This document shows, in pieces, positions 44,792-56,001 of a DNA stretch of 64,000 nt (within the stretch, counting starts at the first letter, position 1; the number at the start of each line of letters is the position of its first letter). The stretch spans positions 620,001 through 684,000 of the forward strand of contig NZ_NEVJ01000002.1 in NCBI RefSeq assembly GCF_002261425.1. Reading direction: 5' to 3'. A model generated the notes under the pieces. It was not told the origin of the DNA, made no database searches, and worked only from the letters and a program-made list of their open reading frames with translations. A program made the translations under genes and the position numbers. Origin of the DNA: Bordetella genomosp. 9 (GTDB lineage: Bacteria; Pseudomonadota; Gammaproteobacteria; Burkholderiales; Burkholderiaceae_B).

Positions 44792-45717
44792 GCCGGTGCG
44801 TGGCCTGCTGATTTGATTCCGGCCAGGGTGCGGAAGCACACATCCCTGGCGATCGTCAGGAAATCCTTGATGAACGGCGCGTCCGCGTCCTCGTTGCGTA
44901 CGGCCGCGTAAAGCGTGCGCCAGACGCCTTGCGGCCCCAGGCGGCACACCTTCAACCATCCCTGTCCCAGGTATTCCGTCAAGGCCCAATTCGGCAAGGC
45001 GGCCACGCCGCGATTGCTGGCCACCAGCTGCGCGATGATGGGCGTCAGTTCCGCCTTGCGTATCGTCGCGGGCTCGACATCGGCAGGATCGAGAAACGCG
45101 GTAAAGACATCGAGGCGCTGCCGATCGACCGGATACGTGATCAGCGTCTGGTCCGCCAACTGCTCGGGCTGGACGTAGCGCTGGGTCGCGAGAGGATTGG
45201 CTTCCGATACCGCCAGCACCAGCTCGTAGCCGAACAGCGGCACGTATTCGATGGCTTCCGACGTCTGCGGATCCGACGTAATTACCAGATCCAGATCGCC
45301 GCGCAGCAGGGCCGGAAAGGGCGCGAAGGAAAACGCGGCGGACAGGTCCAGGGCGACTTCCGGCCACTGGACGCGGAATGCGTCCATGGCAGGCATCAGC
45401 CACTGGAAGCAGGAATGGCATTCGATCGCCAGATGCAGGCGGCCCGTACGTCCGGCCGCCAGGCGCTGCAGTTCGCGCTCGGTGGCGCGCAGCCTGGGCA
45501 GGATGTCGTCCGCCAGCGCCAGTACGCGCAGCCCGGCCGTCGTCAGGCGGGCCGGCCGCGTCCTGCGGTTCAACAGCGGCGTTCCCAGCCGGGATTCCAG
45601 TTCGCGCAGCTGATGCGACAGGGCGGATTGCGTCAGGTGCAGCCGTTCGGCGGCTTCCTGCAGGCTGCCTCCGTCGCGGATGGCGGCCAGGGTTTCCAGA
45701 TGGCGTATTTCGAGCAT
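44755..45717 (-). CDS. metR: LysR-type activator of methionine synthesis, MetR
   Basis: MetR is a homocysteine-responsive LysR regulator of metE and other methionine genes. The 320-residue protein has the N-terminal LysR helix-turn-helix (LEIRHLETLAAIRDGGSLQE, AAERLHLTQSALSHQL) and a PBP2-like effector domain (CHSCFQWLMPAMDAF region). The start at 45717 is chosen because the upstream extension lies in the promoter. It is divergent from metE with a MetR-type box between them. The end overlaps recX. Confidence 0.93.
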   Translation of the reverse strand: MLEIRHLETLAAIRDGGSLQEAAERLHLTQSALSHQLRELESRLGTPLLNRRTRPARLTTAGLRVLALADDILPRLRATERELQRLAAGRTGRLHLAIECHSCFQWLMPAMDAFRVQWPEVALDLSAAFSFAPFPALLRGDLDLVITSDPQTSEAIEYVPLFGYELVLAVSEANPLATQRYVQPEQLADQTLITYPVDRQRLDVFTAFLDPADVEPATIRKAELTPIIAQLVASNRGVAALPNWALTEYLGQGWLKVCRLGPQGVWRTLYAAVRNEDADAPFIKDFLTIARDVCFRTLAGIKSAGHAPAQSSSRSSPRTR

Positions 45718-45763
45718 GGCAGGGCCGGAGGGGGTCACCGAGGGGGCAGCTCCGCATTCTATA

Positions 45764-45776
45764 TGAATATTGTTCA
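45764..45776. promoter_or_regulatory. MetR binding site in metR-metE intergenic region
   Basis: The 13-nt site TGAATATTGTTCA matches the MetR consensus TGAA-N5-TTCA exactly. It lies about 47 nt upstream of the metR start and 90 nt upstream of metE. A second, weaker half-site (TGAACAATTTTTGTT) lies near 45837, as in enteric metE promoters where two sites act together. Confidence 0.85.
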
Positions 45777-45866
45777 AGGAATCGATGCAAACATTGATTT
45801 TGATTCACACAGAAACGCGCGCACAATGCCGCCACTTGAACAATTTTTGTTGGATCTTTCATTTTC

Positions 45867-48158
45867 ATGACTACGATTCATAATCTGGGATTCCCGCGCA
45901 TTGGTGCGCAGCGGGAACTGAAGCGCGCGGTGGAAGCGTACTGGGCCGGCAAGTCGTCGCTGGCGGAGCTCGAGGAAACCGGCCGGGCCTTGCGCGCGCG
46001 GCATTGGAAGGTCCAGGCCGACGCGGGCGTGAACCTGATTCCGGTGGGCGATTTCGCGTGGTACGACCATGTGCTGGAATGGACCACCTTGCTGGGCGCC
46101 GTGCCGGCCCGTTTCGGCCAGCAGGACGCCGCCCCGGTCGCCCTGGATACCTTGTTCCGCATGGGGCGGGGCCGCGCGCCGACCGGCACGCCGGCCGCCG
46201 CGTGCGAAATGACCAAGTGGTTCGATACCAACTACCACTACATCGTGCCGGAGCTGACGCCGGCGCAGACCTTCCGCATCGCCCGCGAATCCCTGTTCGA
46301 ACAGATCCGCGAAGCCCAGCAGGCCGGCCATCGCGTCAAGCCGGTCATTCCGGGCCCGCTGACCTGGCTGTGGCTGGGCAAGGGTGACGCGTACACCGGC
46401 CCGGGCGACGTCGCCAAGCTGGATCTGCTGGCGGGACTGATCCCGGTCTATATCGAAGTCCTGCGCCGCATCGCCGAACTGGGCGTCGAGTGGGTGCAGA
46501 TCGACGAGCCCATCCTGGCGCTGGACCTGCCGGCCGCCTGGCGAGATGCCTACGCGGCCAGCTATGCGCGCCTGTCGGGCGGCGCCTTGAAATTGCTGGT
46601 GGCGACGTATTTCGACGGCCTCCAGGACAACCTGGCCACGGCCGCCGCGCTGCCGGTCGCCGGCCTGCACGTCGATCTGGTGCGTGCGCCGGAGCAACTG
46701 GCGCCGCTGCTCGAGGTCATCGGCACCAAGATACTGTCGGCAGGCGTCGTCAACGGGCGCAACATCTGGCGCACCGACCTGGATCTCACGCTGAAGGCCC
46801 TGGCGCCCGCCAAGGCCGCGCTGGGCGACCAGCTCTGGATCGCGCCTTCCTGCTCGCTGCTGCACGTGCCGGTGGATCTTGCCCATGAAACCGAATTGGA
46901 CGACGAGCTGAAGAGCTGGCTGTCCTTTGCCGTGCAGAAGCTGGACGAGGTCCGCACGCTGGCGCTCGCCCTGGACGGCAGCGAGGAACCGGCGGTGCGG
47001 GAAGCCCTGCGGGTGCAACGGGCCGCGCTGGCCGATCGGGCGCGTTCGCCGCGCATCCATAATCCGGCCGTCGCCCAGCGCATGGCCGGGGCCGCGCAGG
47101 TGCGGCGCGACCGGACGCCGTTCGCGCAACGCATCGTCCAACAACAGGAGAAGCTGCGCCTGCCGGCGTTCCCCACCACCACGATCGGCTCCTTCCCGCA
47201 GACCGCGGAAATCCGCGCGTTGCGGCGCGACTGGAAGGCCGGGGCGCTGGGCGATTCCGCCTACGAGAAGGCGATCCGCAAGGAAATCGAATCCGTCATC
47301 CGGTTCCAGGAGAAAGTCGGCCTGGACGTGCTGGTGCACGGCGAGCCCGAACGCAACGACATGGTGGAGTACTTCGGCGAACTGCTGGCCGGCTTCGCCT
47401 TCACCCGGAATGGGTGGGTACAGAGCTATGGGTCGCGCTGCGTCAAGCCGCCCATCATTTTCGGCGACGTCGCGCGCCCGGCGCCCATGACGGTGGCCTG
47501 GTCGTCCTATGCGCAGTCGCTGACGGACAAGCCGGTAAAGGGCATGCTGACCGGGCCGGTGACCATCCTGCAATGGTCGTTCGTGCGCGACGACCAGCCC
47601 CGCGAACAGACCTGCCGGCAGTTGGCGCTGGCGCTGCGCGACGAGGTCGTCGACCTGGAAAAAGCCGGCATCCGCGTCATCCAGATCGATGAACCGGCGA
47701 TCCGGGAAGGCCTGCCGCTGCGGCGCGCCGACTGGCAGGCCTACCTGGACTGGGCGGTGGATTGCTTCCGCCTGTCCACCGGCGGGGTGCGGGAAGACAC
47801 GCAGATCCATACGCATATGTGCTACGCGGAGTTCAACGACATTATCGAATCCATCGCCTCGATGGACGCCGACGTCATCACCATCGAGACCTCCCGTTCC
47901 AATATGGAACTGCTCAAGGCCTTCGAGGAATTCCGCTACCCGAACGATATCGGCCCGGGCGTCTATGACATCCATTCGCCCAACGTGCCGGACGTCGACT
48001 GGATGGTCGGCCTGATGCGCAAGGCCGGCGGCCGGCTGCCCAAGGAAAGGTTGTGGGTGAATCCGGATTGCGGCCTGAAGACCCGCGCCTGGCCGGAGAC
48101 CGAAGCCGCGCTGGTCAGCATGGTGGACGCGGCGCGGCAGTTGCGCGCACAGGCCTGA
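45867..48158 (+). CDS. metE: Cobalamin-independent methionine synthase
   Basis: MetE transfers the methyl group from 5-methyltetrahydropteroyltri-L-glutamate to homocysteine. The 763-residue protein has the two TIM barrels of the family. The N-terminal barrel starts [20 protein letters not shown]; the C-terminal barrel has the zinc-site stretches [11 protein letters not shown] and [19 protein letters not shown] begins the catalytic barrel near residue 435. Expression should follow MetR and homocysteine. A terminator follows 23 nt after the stop. Confidence 0.97.
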   Translation: MTTIHNLGFPRIGAQRELKRAVEAYWAGKSSLAELEETGRALRARHWKVQADAGVNLIPVGDFAWYDHVLEWTTLLGAVPARFGQQDAAPVALDTLFRMGRGRAPTGTPAAACEMTKWFDTNYHYIVPELTPAQTFRIARESLFEQIREAQQAGHRVKPVIPGPLTWLWLGKGDAYTGPGDVAKLDLLAGLIPVYIEVLRRIAELGVEWVQIDEPILALDLPAAWRDAYAASYARLSGGALKLLVATYFDGLQDNLATAAALPVAGLHVDLVRAPEQLAPLLEVIGTKILSAGVVNGRNIWRTDLDLTLKALAPAKAALGDQLWIAPSCSLLHVPVDLAHETELDDELKSWLSFAVQKLDEVRTLALALDGSEEPAVREALRVQRAALADRARSPRIHNPAVAQRMAGAAQVRRDRTPFAQRIVQQQEKLRLPAFPTTTIGSFPQTAEIRALRRDWKAGALGDSAYEKAIRKEIESVIRFQEKVGLDVLVHGEPERNDMVEYFGELLAGFAFTRNGWVQSYGSRCVKPPIIFGDVARPAPMTVAWSSYAQSLTDKPVKGMLTGPVTILQWSFVRDDQPREQTCRQLALALRDEVVDLEKAGIRVIQIDEPAIREGLPLRRADWQAYLDWAVDCFRLSTGGVREDTQIHTHMCYAEFNDIIESIASMDADVITIETSRSNMELLKAFEEFRYPNDIGPGVYDIHSPNVPDVDWMVGLMRKAGGRLPKERLWVNPDCGLKTRAWPETEAALVSMVDAARQLRAQA

Positions 48159-48181
48159 TACCACCGTAGCCCAGGCGTCCT

Positions 48182-48221
48182 GGGGCCGGTCCTTCCCGTG
48201 GAAGGCCGGCCCCGTTTTTTT
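48182..48221 (+). terminator. Intrinsic terminator after metE
   Basis: The outer stem GGGGCCGG/CCGGCCCC with an inner CCTTCC/GGAAGG pairing is followed by G and seven Ts. It separates metE from the DUF2889 gene. Confidence 0.92.
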
Positions 48222-48285
48222 GAGGGTGGCCCGTGCGCTATACTTTGAAGGTTTTGTTGCCTTGCAGCAACCCCACCGGATAAGC

Positions 48286-48882
48286 ATGCCTTTGCCACCG
48301 CCGCAAGTTCCCCGCAAGCCCTTGCACACGCGCTCGATACGCGTGCAGGGCTATGCGCGCGAGGACGGCCTGTGGGACGTCGAAGCCGAGCTCATCGACG
48401 TCAAGGCCTACGACTTCACCAAGCACGAAGGCGATACGCTGCGCGCCGGCGAGCCGGTGCATCATATGCACCTGCGGATCACCATCGACGACGCCTACAC
48501 CATCGTCGCCGCGCAGGCCGTCTACGACGCCGCGCCTTATGGCGATCACTGCACGGCCATCGAAGACGCCTACCGGGACCTGGTGGGCATGAATCTGGTC
48601 AAGGGCTTCCGCCAGCAAGTCAAGACGCGTTTCGGGCGCGTGGCGGGCTGTACCCACATGAGCGAACTGGCGCTGGTCCTGCCGACCGCGGCGGTGCAGA
48701 CCATGGCGGGCAGGCGCCGCGAAAATCCCGACCCGGGCAAGCGGCCGTTCCAGCTGGACGGCTGCCATGCCCTCAGTACCGACGGGCCGGTGGTCCTCAA
48801 GTACTACCCCAAGTGGTATACCGGCGAAATTCCCGCCGAGGACGCCGCTTCCGATTCTTCTCTTTTTTCTCATACGACCTGA
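48286..48882 (+). CDS. DUF2889 domain protein
   Basis: This 198-residue soluble protein matches DUF2889: [20 protein letters not shown], then [13 protein letters not shown], a [20 protein letters not shown] core and [16 protein letters not shown]. The conserved CTHMSELAL and DGCHAL stretches are visible. The function is unknown. The start at 48286 (MPLPPPQVP) is downstream of the metE terminator; a longer frame begins inside it. sucC begins 10 nt after the stop, so it is probably co-transcribed with sucCD, which hints at a link to central carbon or methylcitrate metabolism. Confidence 0.85.
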   Translation: MPLPPPQVPRKPLHTRSIRVQGYAREDGLWDVEAELIDVKAYDFTKHEGDTLRAGEPVHHMHLRITIDDAYTIVAAQAVYDAAPYGDHCTAIEDAYRDLVGMNLVKGFRQQVKTRFGRVAGCTHMSELALVLPTAAVQTMAGRRRENPDPGKRPFQLDGCHALSTDGPVVLKYYPKWYTGEIPAEDAASDSSLFSHTT

Positions 48883-48892
48883 CAGGTAACAC

Positions 48893-50053
<1,161 letters not shown>

Positions 50054-50076
50054 GAGTTATTGCCAAGGATTCATAA

Positions 50077-50958
50077 ATGTCGATCTTGATCAACAAGGAC
50101 ACTAAAGTCATCACCCAGGGCATCACGGGCAAGACGGGGCAATTCCATACCCGCATGTGCCGTGACTACGCCAATGGCAAGGCCGCCTTCGTGGCCGGCG
50201 TGAACCCCAAGAAGGCGGGTGAGGACTTCGAAGGCATTCCCATCTACGCTTCGGTCAAGGAAGCCAAGGCCGATACCGGCGCGACCGTTTCCGTGATCTA
50301 CGTGCCGCCCGCCGGCGCCGCCGCCGCGATCTGGGAAGCCGTGGAAGCCGAGCTGGACCTGGCCATCTGCATCACCGAAGGCATCCCCGTCCGCGACATG
50401 CTGGAAGTGCGCAACCGCATGAAGCAGAAGGGCAGCAAGACCCTGCTGCTGGGCCCGAACTGCCCCGGCCTGATCACGCCGGACGAAATCAAGATCGGGA
50501 TCATGCCCGGCCACATCCACCGCAAGGGCCGCATCGGCATCGTCAGCCGCTCCGGCACGCTGACCTACGAAGCCGTCGCCCAAGTGACCGAACTGGGCCT
50601 TGGCCAGTCGAGCGCCGTCGGTATCGGTGGCGACCCGATCAACGGCCTGAAGCACATCGACGTGCTGAAGCTGTTCAATGACGATCCTGAAACCGACGCC
50701 GTCATCATGATCGGCGAAATCGGCGGTCCGGACGAAGTTGCCGCCGCCGAATGGGCCAAGGACAACATGAAGAAGCCGGTGGTCGGCTTCATCGCCGGCG
50801 TCACGGCGCCCCCCGGAAAGCGCATGGGCCACGCCGGCGCGCTGATCTCCGGCGGCGCCGACACGGCGGACGCCAAGCTGGAAGTCATGGAAGCCTGCGG
50901 CATCCGTACCACGCGCAACCCGTCCGAGATGGGCAAGCTGTTGAAGTCGGTGCTGTAA
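50077..50958 (+). CDS. sucD: Succinyl-CoA synthetase alpha subunit
   Basis: SucD carries the phosphohistidine and CoA-binding site of succinyl-CoA synthetase. The 293-residue protein has the CoA-binding Rossmann domain (SILINKDTKVITQGITGKTG), the LLGPNCPGLITPDE stretch, and the catalytic histidine in RMGHAGALISGGADTADAK. It ends with GKLLKSVL and a double hairpin with a U tract. Confidence 0.97.
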   Translation: MSILINKDTKVITQGITGKTGQFHTRMCRDYANGKAAFVAGVNPKKAGEDFEGIPIYASVKEAKADTGATVSVIYVPPAGAAAAIWEAVEAELDLAICITEGIPVRDMLEVRNRMKQKGSKTLLLGPNCPGLITPDEIKIGIMPGHIHRKGRIGIVSRSGTLTYEAVAQVTELGLGQSSAVGIGGDPINGLKHIDVLKLFNDDPETDAVIMIGEIGGPDEVAAAEWAKDNMKKPVVGFIAGVTAPPGKRMGHAGALISGGADTADAKLEVMEACGIRTTRNPSEMGKLLKSVL

Positions 50959-50982
50959 TAAATAGGCCGCTGCTGCGTGTAG

Positions 50983-51047
50983 GGGCGGTCTTCCAGACCG
51001 CCCGCCATGCACGGAAACACCCGCCCGCCACTCGGCGGGTTTTTTTT
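50983..51047 (+). terminator. Double-hairpin terminator after sucD
   Basis: A first hairpin, GGGCGGTCT/AGACCGCCC with loop TCC (50983-51003), is followed by a second, ACCCGCC/GGCGGGT (51019-51040), with an 8-nt T tract. The second is the functional intrinsic terminator. Confidence 0.9.
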
Positions 51048-51064
51048 CGATCGATGCCCTTGTG

Positions 51065-52927
51065 CTATGCCAGTTGCACGGCCATGCGCAATTGTTCGGT
51101 GCAATCTCGTGCCTGTCCGATCATCTGACGGAATTCCGGATCCATTATGTCCTCGTGACCGAACCAGTCCATCTTGCGCACCAGGCGATAGCGGTAGTGA
51201 TAGCCTGCAGCAACCGGTTCACCCTGAAGGTCGAGGTCATACCATTTCGAGCGTACCTGGCAAGCGCGGGCCGGAGCATCTATCTTGGCAGCCAACAGCG
51301 TTACATCGTAGGACGTCGTTTGGGGTTCGCCCAGGTAAAGGTCCAGACGCTGCCCTTCACTGATGTAGCGGAAAAAAATATCCCACTCCGAACTCATGCT
51401 TGGATCGGTGAAAAGCCTTTCCCCCACTCGCCGCAGCGGTCGCAGCGCCGTCAGGTCCGCTTTGACCCGGTAGCTCGCCGGCACGACGAAACCGGGCTCG
51501 GGCCGGTCCAGGATGCAGTCGACGCTTTCTCGGGCGAACTGACTGCACAGCTGCCGGTCGGTGCTGGCGCGGCCTATCTGCCGCTCATTGGCCGCTATGT
51601 TTATTAACGGCGCATGGGCGAAATCCAAGGTCAAGTGGGTACGCGCTTTGTCTTCCGCCAGGTAGCGTATCTGCAGCTCTGCCCGCATTGCTTCGTCAGG
51701 TCCGTGCCGGGGCGTTTCGTCCAGCCGCGCCTTGCCGTCCGCGCCCAGCACGACGACCCAACGCTGCTGCAGGTCCGGCATGATATGGCCGGGCGCGAAG
51801 ACGGAATTCGTGGGATCCAGCCACCACACCTGGCCGCCTGCCGCGACACGGACGATGGCATGGTCGGGCGCGTACAGGCCCGGGATCAGCAGGCTGGGCG
51901 CATAGCTGCCTCGCCGTATCAGCGCGGGTTCGGCGGGGATGCCCGCGGCTCTCAGCATGGCTCCAAGCAGGACGGCGAGGTCTTTGCAGTCGCCATAACC
52001 GCGGCTTTCTATTTCGGCCAGCGTGAAGGGAATGTGGCCGCGTTCGCTGTCGCGCCAGTCGCCCAGGTAGCGGTAGTTATCGTAGATGTATTGCATGAAC
52101 GCCGCTATTTGCTTCGCGGGTGCTTTGCCTCGCGCGGCGGCCACCGCGGCGGCGGCGCGCTCCGGCAGGCGAACCGAAAGAATCTCGTTGTAGCGTGTCG
52201 CCAGGGTGGCGAAGTGGTCCTGTACATCGAGCGAGCTGCCCGCTTCCAGACGCGGAAGGCGGCGCGCATAGCCGGCTTCTGACTCATTGACGTAGTTGAT
52301 GTAGTAAGGCGCCTTCTTGAGTTCAAGGACCAGTTTGCGACCCTCTGCGGAATGCGTGACGGTGTAGTCCTGCAGCAGTTCGCCGCGCCACACGATGGGG
52401 CGTTCGGCGGTGATTTCCGCCCATATCCTGTCGTAACGCACTGGCTTGGGCGTCCATATGAGCACATAGTGGAACTCCGGGTTGGCGGGCCGGGGGCTGA
52501 AGTGCTGGCGCAAGGTATATCGGATGGTGGTGCCGACCTTGAGATTCGGAAATGCCAGAGAAGTCTGTTTGTCGCTCAGAAAACCCTGCTCCGGATGTGG
52601 CGCCATGCGGGTATCGATGTTGGATGCGGCTAGCGGCGTCGATTGTGCGCCGGGTTGGGTGACCTCGGCCTTTTCCACCGTCAGGCTGTCCTGTTCCGAA
52701 TACGAATGGTCGATACGGGATAGTATCTCGCGTCCCGCCGGTTGCAGGATCGTATAGCGGTAGCGGGTCTCGCAATCTGAACTGGCGTCAGCATTGAAGT
52801 GGCAACGGTATTCGACGGAGCCGGACAGGGGCGCGTCGGCGGCAGGCTGAAGCGCCGCCACGGCGGGGTGGGCCAGCAGGATGAGGTTTGCGGCCAACAC
52901 GAGGCAGCGGTTTGGGAAGCGATGCAT
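51065..52927 (-). CDS. DUF3857/transglutaminase-like periplasmic protein
   Basis: This 620-residue exported protein has an N-terminal signal peptide (RFPNRCLVLAANLILLAHPA, then VAAL). The DUF3857 domain occupies about 40-280 (FNADASSDCETRYRY region). A transglutaminase-like core follows with catalytic Cys in RGYGDCKDLAVLLGAML, His in APDHAIVRV and Asp in WWLDPTN. The C-terminal part is beta-rich. Such proteins may act as cysteine proteases or transamidases in the cell envelope; the substrate is unknown. I set the start at 52927 for the signal peptide; no Shine-Dalgarno is visible. Confidence 0.85.
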   Translation of the reverse strand: MHRFPNRCLVLAANLILLAHPAVAALQPAADAPLSGSVEYRCHFNADASSDCETRYRYTILQPAGREILSRIDHSYSEQDSLTVEKAEVTQPGAQSTPLAASNIDTRMAPHPEQGFLSDKQTSLAFPNLKVGTTIRYTLRQHFSPRPANPEFHYVLIWTPKPVRYDRIWAEITAERPIVWRGELLQDYTVTHSAEGRKLVLELKKAPYYINYVNESEAGYARRLPRLEAGSSLDVQDHFATLATRYNEILSVRLPERAAAAVAAARGKAPAKQIAAFMQYIYDNYRYLGDWRDSERGHIPFTLAEIESRGYGDCKDLAVLLGAMLRAAGIPAEPALIRRGSYAPSLLIPGLYAPDHAIVRVAAGGQVWWLDPTNSVFAPGHIMPDLQQRWVVVLGADGKARLDETPRHGPDEAMRAELQIRYLAEDKARTHLTLDFAHAPLINIAANERQIGRASTDRQLCSQFARESVDCILDRPEPGFVVPASYRVKADLTALRPLRRVGERLFTDPSMSSEWDIFFRYISEGQRLDLYLGEPQTTSYDVTLLAAKIDAPARACQVRSKWYDLDLQGEPVAAGYHYRYRLVRKMDWFGHEDIMDPEFRQMIGQARDCTEQLRMAVQLA

Positions 52928-53362
52928 AGGAAGGAGAAGCCAAGGGTGGGGACGGCAGGTGCTGCTGTAACCCCTCCAGGACCGAGGTTCCGCCAAGTTC
53001 GAACAAAATTCAGTTTTTAGTCAGTTTAATTTCAGAATAAAGTCAGATTCCACGGCCGGATTTTTAATATATGAAAATGGATGTGCGCTCACCCAATCTG
53101 AGTTTGTTCAGGTGCAAGTAAGTTTTTGGAAAGAAGAATGAAAGAATGAGCGGTTTTCCTCGGCGGAGATGGTGAACCTAACAAAAAGCCTGCGAAATTC
53201 CGTCAGAAATCCAACAATCAGCTGAATGTTTTGATATTGCCTCGATATAATGTCCAGCGTTCCCCACGATAAATAAACACCAGCGTAAGGCGGTCTCCCC
53301 GACTGTCCCGCGGCGATGGGGTTCGGCTTTTTCAAACCATTCTGGGATCGAGGACGAGGGGT
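52928..53362. other. AT-rich 435-nt region with TerC promoter
   Basis: This divergent region is much lower in G+C than either flank. A perfect TATAAT at 53246-53251 is a likely -10 for the TerC gene; the -35 is weak. Short frames on both strands lack ribosome-binding sites and family features. There is no recognised riboswitch or CRISPR-like repeat. Confidence 0.5.
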
Positions 53363-54088
53363 ATGGAATTAACACAAGCCGCTTTCTGGCTCGCGCTTCT
53401 GCAAATCATCTGGGTCAATATTCTGCTGTCCGGCGATAACGCCGTGGTGATCGCGCTGGCGGCCCGTTCGCTCCCGCCCGCCCAGCAGAAAAAAGCCATC
53501 GTCATCGGTTCCGCCGCGGCGATCATCATGCGTATCGTGTTGACGTTGGTGGCCGCCAAGCTGCTGCTGTTGCCGTGGCTGAAGCTGATCGGCGCCGTGC
53601 TCCTGGTGTACATCGGCGTGTCGCTGCTGAAGCCGGAGGAAGAAGACGATGGCTCGGCCAAGTCGCATGGCAACCTGCTTTCCGCCATCCGTACCATCAT
53701 GATCGCCGACCTGGTGATGAGCCTGGACAACGTGGTCGCGGTCGCCGCGGCGGCGATGGGCGACACCACGCTGCTGGTCGTCGGCCTTGCCATCAGCATC
53801 CCGCTGGTCATCTTCGGCAGCACGCTGCTCCTGAAGGTGATCGAGCGCTTCCCCGTGATCGTCTGGGTGGGGGCGGCCTTGCTGGGCTTCATCGCCGGGG
53901 AATTGCTGGTGGGCGATCCCGCGCTGCACGATTCGGTGCTGCGCCTGGATGCCGCGCTGGGGACGACCGAACATAATCTCGCCTTGATGGCCGGGGCCTG
54001 CGGCGCGATCCTGGTACTCATCCTTGGCAAGGTGATGGCGGCACGCCATAATCCTGACAAAAATCTTAATCGTCCGGAGCAAATCTGA
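53363..54088 (+). CDS. TerC family membrane protein (first paralogue)
   Basis: This 241-residue protein has seven hydrophobic segments. The TerC hallmarks are LLSGDNAVVIALAARSLPPA in helix 1 and DLVMSLDNVVAVAAAAMGDT in the middle, each with conserved Asp/Asn residues in the membrane. A charged loop PEEEDDGSAKSHGN separates the halves. TerC proteins are implicated in metal (Mn) export during secretion and in tellurite resistance. A second paralogue follows within 122 nt. Confidence 0.9.
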   Translation: MELTQAAFWLALLQIIWVNILLSGDNAVVIALAARSLPPAQQKKAIVIGSAAAIIMRIVLTLVAAKLLLLPWLKLIGAVLLVYIGVSLLKPEEEDDGSAKSHGNLLSAIRTIMIADLVMSLDNVVAVAAAAMGDTTLLVVGLAISIPLVIFGSTLLLKVIERFPVIVWVGAALLGFIAGELLVGDPALHDSVLRLDAALGTTEHNLALMAGACGAILVLILGKVMAARHNPDKNLNRPEQI

Positions 54089-54210
54089 CTTAAAGCTGAA
54101 TTACAATCCCCGCTCAGGGCCGATGCCCGCCGCCGCGCTTGCCGCAGGCGCGCGGGCAAAGCTTTTGCTGCAATCGGCTAGGATCAAAATCATGTTGTGG
54201 GGGTTGTGAC

Positions 54211-54930
54211 GTGCTTGAATTCTTCCAGACGCTCAGTTGGGCGGCCGTTTTCCAGATCATCCTGATCGACATCTTGCTGGGCGGGGACAATGCTGTCGTC
54301 ATCGCCCTGGCGTGCCGGAACCTGGCGCCCAAGCAACGGATGCAGGGCATCCTGTGGGGCACCGCCGGCGCCATCCTCTTGCGCGTGGTGCTGATCGCCT
54401 TCGCGCTCACCCTGCTGAATATTCCCTTCCTGAAGGTGGTCGGGGGCGCACTGCTGGTGTGGATCGGCGTCAAGCTGCTGATGCCGGAAGACGGCTCACA
54501 CGACAAGATCAAGGGTGGGGGGTCGATCGTGGCGGCCATCAAGACCATCATCGTGGCGGACTTCGTCATGAGCCTGGACAACGTCATCGCGATCGCCGGC
54601 GCGGCCCAGAATGCGGATCCGGGCCATCAGATCGGCCTGGTCGTGTTCGGCTTGCTGGTCAGCGTGCCCATCATCATCTGGGGCTCGACCCTGGTGCTGA
54701 AGCTGATCGACCGCTATCCGGTCGTCGTCATGTTCGGCGCGGGCCTGCTGGGCTGGATCGCCGGCGGCATGATCGTCACCGACGTAGTTGTCGAAGGTCA
54801 ATTCGGGCCGCAACCGGCTATGGTTAAATTGGGCGCTGAAATCATCGGCGCGCTGCTCGTCGTTCTCTTGGGACGGTGGCTGGCAAGCCGCAAAGTCGTC
54901 TCCAAGGAATCCTTGCATGAGTCTGCGTAA
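54211..54930 (+). CDS. TerC family membrane protein (second paralogue)
   Basis: This 239-residue TerC protein has the same hallmarks: DILLGGDNAVVIALACRNLA near the start and DFVMSLDNVIAIAGAAQNAD in the middle. It starts at GTG 54211 (MLEFFQTLSWAAVF) after a GGGGG-rich site; the upstream in-frame ATG at 54139 would add a Cys-rich stretch not seen in the family. A TACAAT-like -10 just upstream may give a second promoter. The two paralogues are clearly related but not near-identical, so this is an old duplication. Confidence 0.88.
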   Translation: MLEFFQTLSWAAVFQIILIDILLGGDNAVVIALACRNLAPKQRMQGILWGTAGAILLRVVLIAFALTLLNIPFLKVVGGALLVWIGVKLLMPEDGSHDKIKGGGSIVAAIKTIIVADFVMSLDNVIAIAGAAQNADPGHQIGLVVFGLLVSVPIIIWGSTLVLKLIDRYPVVVMFGAGLLGWIAGGMIVTDVVVEGQFGPQPAMVKLGAEIIGALLVVLLGRWLASRKVVSKESLHESA

Positions 54931-55039
54931 AACCGGTAAACCACAGCAACCCGAAACGGGCCTGAGCCTGCTCCAAGGCCTGTTCATTCTTGCCGTGCTT
55001 GGCGTGATCGTCACAGTGGCCGCTGCCCATTTCGCCTGA
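54917..55039 (+). CDS. Small single-span membrane protein
   Basis: This 40-residue product starts [20 protein letters not shown] and has one hydrophobic segment, [19 protein letters not shown]. It overlaps the end of the second terC by 14 nt, with an AAGGA site upstream, and ends 10 nt before the hemC GTG. The position suggests translational coupling to terC. It is too short for a confident call. Confidence 0.55.
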   Translation: MSLRKTGKPQQPETGLSLLQGLFILAVLGVIVTVAAAHFA

Positions 55040-55049
55040 GCAAGCCACT

Positions 55050-55985
55050 GTGTCGCAACCCAGTCGTTTGATCATCGCCACCCGGGCAAGCCGGTTGGCG
55101 ATCTGGCAGGCCGAGCATGTGCGCGGCCGCCTTTCCTCGTTGTACCCGACGTGTTCGGTGGAGCTTCTGGAGCTGACCACTCGGGGCGACCAGATCCTTG
55201 ACCGCACGCTGTCCAAGGTGGGCGGCAAGGGCTTGTTCGTCAAAGAGCTGGAAAACGCGCTGCTGGACGGCCGCGCGGACCTGGCGGTGCACTCCCTGAA
55301 GGACGTGCCCATCGACCTCCAGCCGCCATTCGAACTTTGTACGGTGCTCGAACGAGGCGATCCCCGCGATGCCCTGGTGTCCAACCGCTATGCCTCGCTG
55401 GCCGAATTGCCGGACGGCGCGGTGGTGGGAACGTCCAGCCTGCGGCGCGAATCGCTGATCCGCGAACGTCATCCGAATCTCGTCGTGCAGCCCTTGCGCG
55501 GCAATCTGGATACGCGCCTGGCCAAGCTGGATGCCGGCGGCTATGACGCCATCGTCCTGGCCGCGGCCGGTCTCGAGCGCCTGGGCCTGGCGGGCCGCAT
55601 ACGCGCCCTGCTGGATGTGGAAGAAAGCCTGCCGGCCGCCGGGCAGGGGGCCTTGGGCATCGAAATCCATCAGGACCGCAAGGACCTGCGGGACTGGCTG
55701 GCGCCGTTGGCGTGCGCCAGAACCACGGCGTGCGCGCTCGCCGAAAGGGCGGTTTCGCGGGTCTTGGGCGGCTCCTGCCAGGTGCCGCTGGCCGCCTACG
55801 CCACGGTCGACGGCGACACCCTGCATCTGCGCGCGATGGTGTCCTCGGTCGACGGGCGGCGCATGGTGCGTGCCGAAGCGTCGGGGCCGGTCGCCCAGGC
55901 TGAAGACATCGGTTCCTCGGCGGCCCGCGAACTGCTGGACCAAGGCGCCGACGCCATCCTGGCCGAACTGTCGGCACCCGGCTGA
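55050..55985 (+). CDS. hemC: Hydroxymethylbilane synthase (porphobilinogen deaminase)
   Basis: HemC polymerises four porphobilinogen units into hydroxymethylbilane. The 311-residue protein starts at GTG ([20 protein letters not shown]). It has the conserved [11 protein letters not shown] stretch, [12 protein letters not shown], and the dipyrromethane-cofactor cysteine in [13 protein letters not shown] (Cys 243). hemD starts 16 nt after the stop. The hemC-hemD-hemX-hemY order is typical for beta-proteobacteria. Confidence 0.96.
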   Translation: MSQPSRLIIATRASRLAIWQAEHVRGRLSSLYPTCSVELLELTTRGDQILDRTLSKVGGKGLFVKELENALLDGRADLAVHSLKDVPIDLQPPFELCTVLERGDPRDALVSNRYASLAELPDGAVVGTSSLRRESLIRERHPNLVVQPLRGNLDTRLAKLDAGGYDAIVLAAAGLERLGLAGRIRALLDVEESLPAAGQGALGIEIHQDRKDLRDWLAPLACARTTACALAERAVSRVLGGSCQVPLAAYATVDGDTLHLRAMVSSVDGRRMVRAEASGPVAQAEDIGSSAARELLDQGADAILAELSAPG

Positions 55986-56001
55986 AGCCGACGGAGCCCC
56001 C

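Noticed and set aside
45774..48329. Minus-strand ORF of 851 codons opposite metE
   Set aside because: Shadow of metE with anomalous composition; metE itself is unmistakable.
53108..53335. Minus-strand 75-codon ORF in the AT-rich region
   Set aside because: No ribosome-binding site and no similarity pattern; frames open by chance in the AT-rich stretch.
53240..53362. Possible yybP-ykoY manganese riboswitch upstream of terC
   Set aside because: TerC genes often carry this riboswitch, but the conserved GGGGAGUAG-type core is not present on the plus strand in either terC leader.
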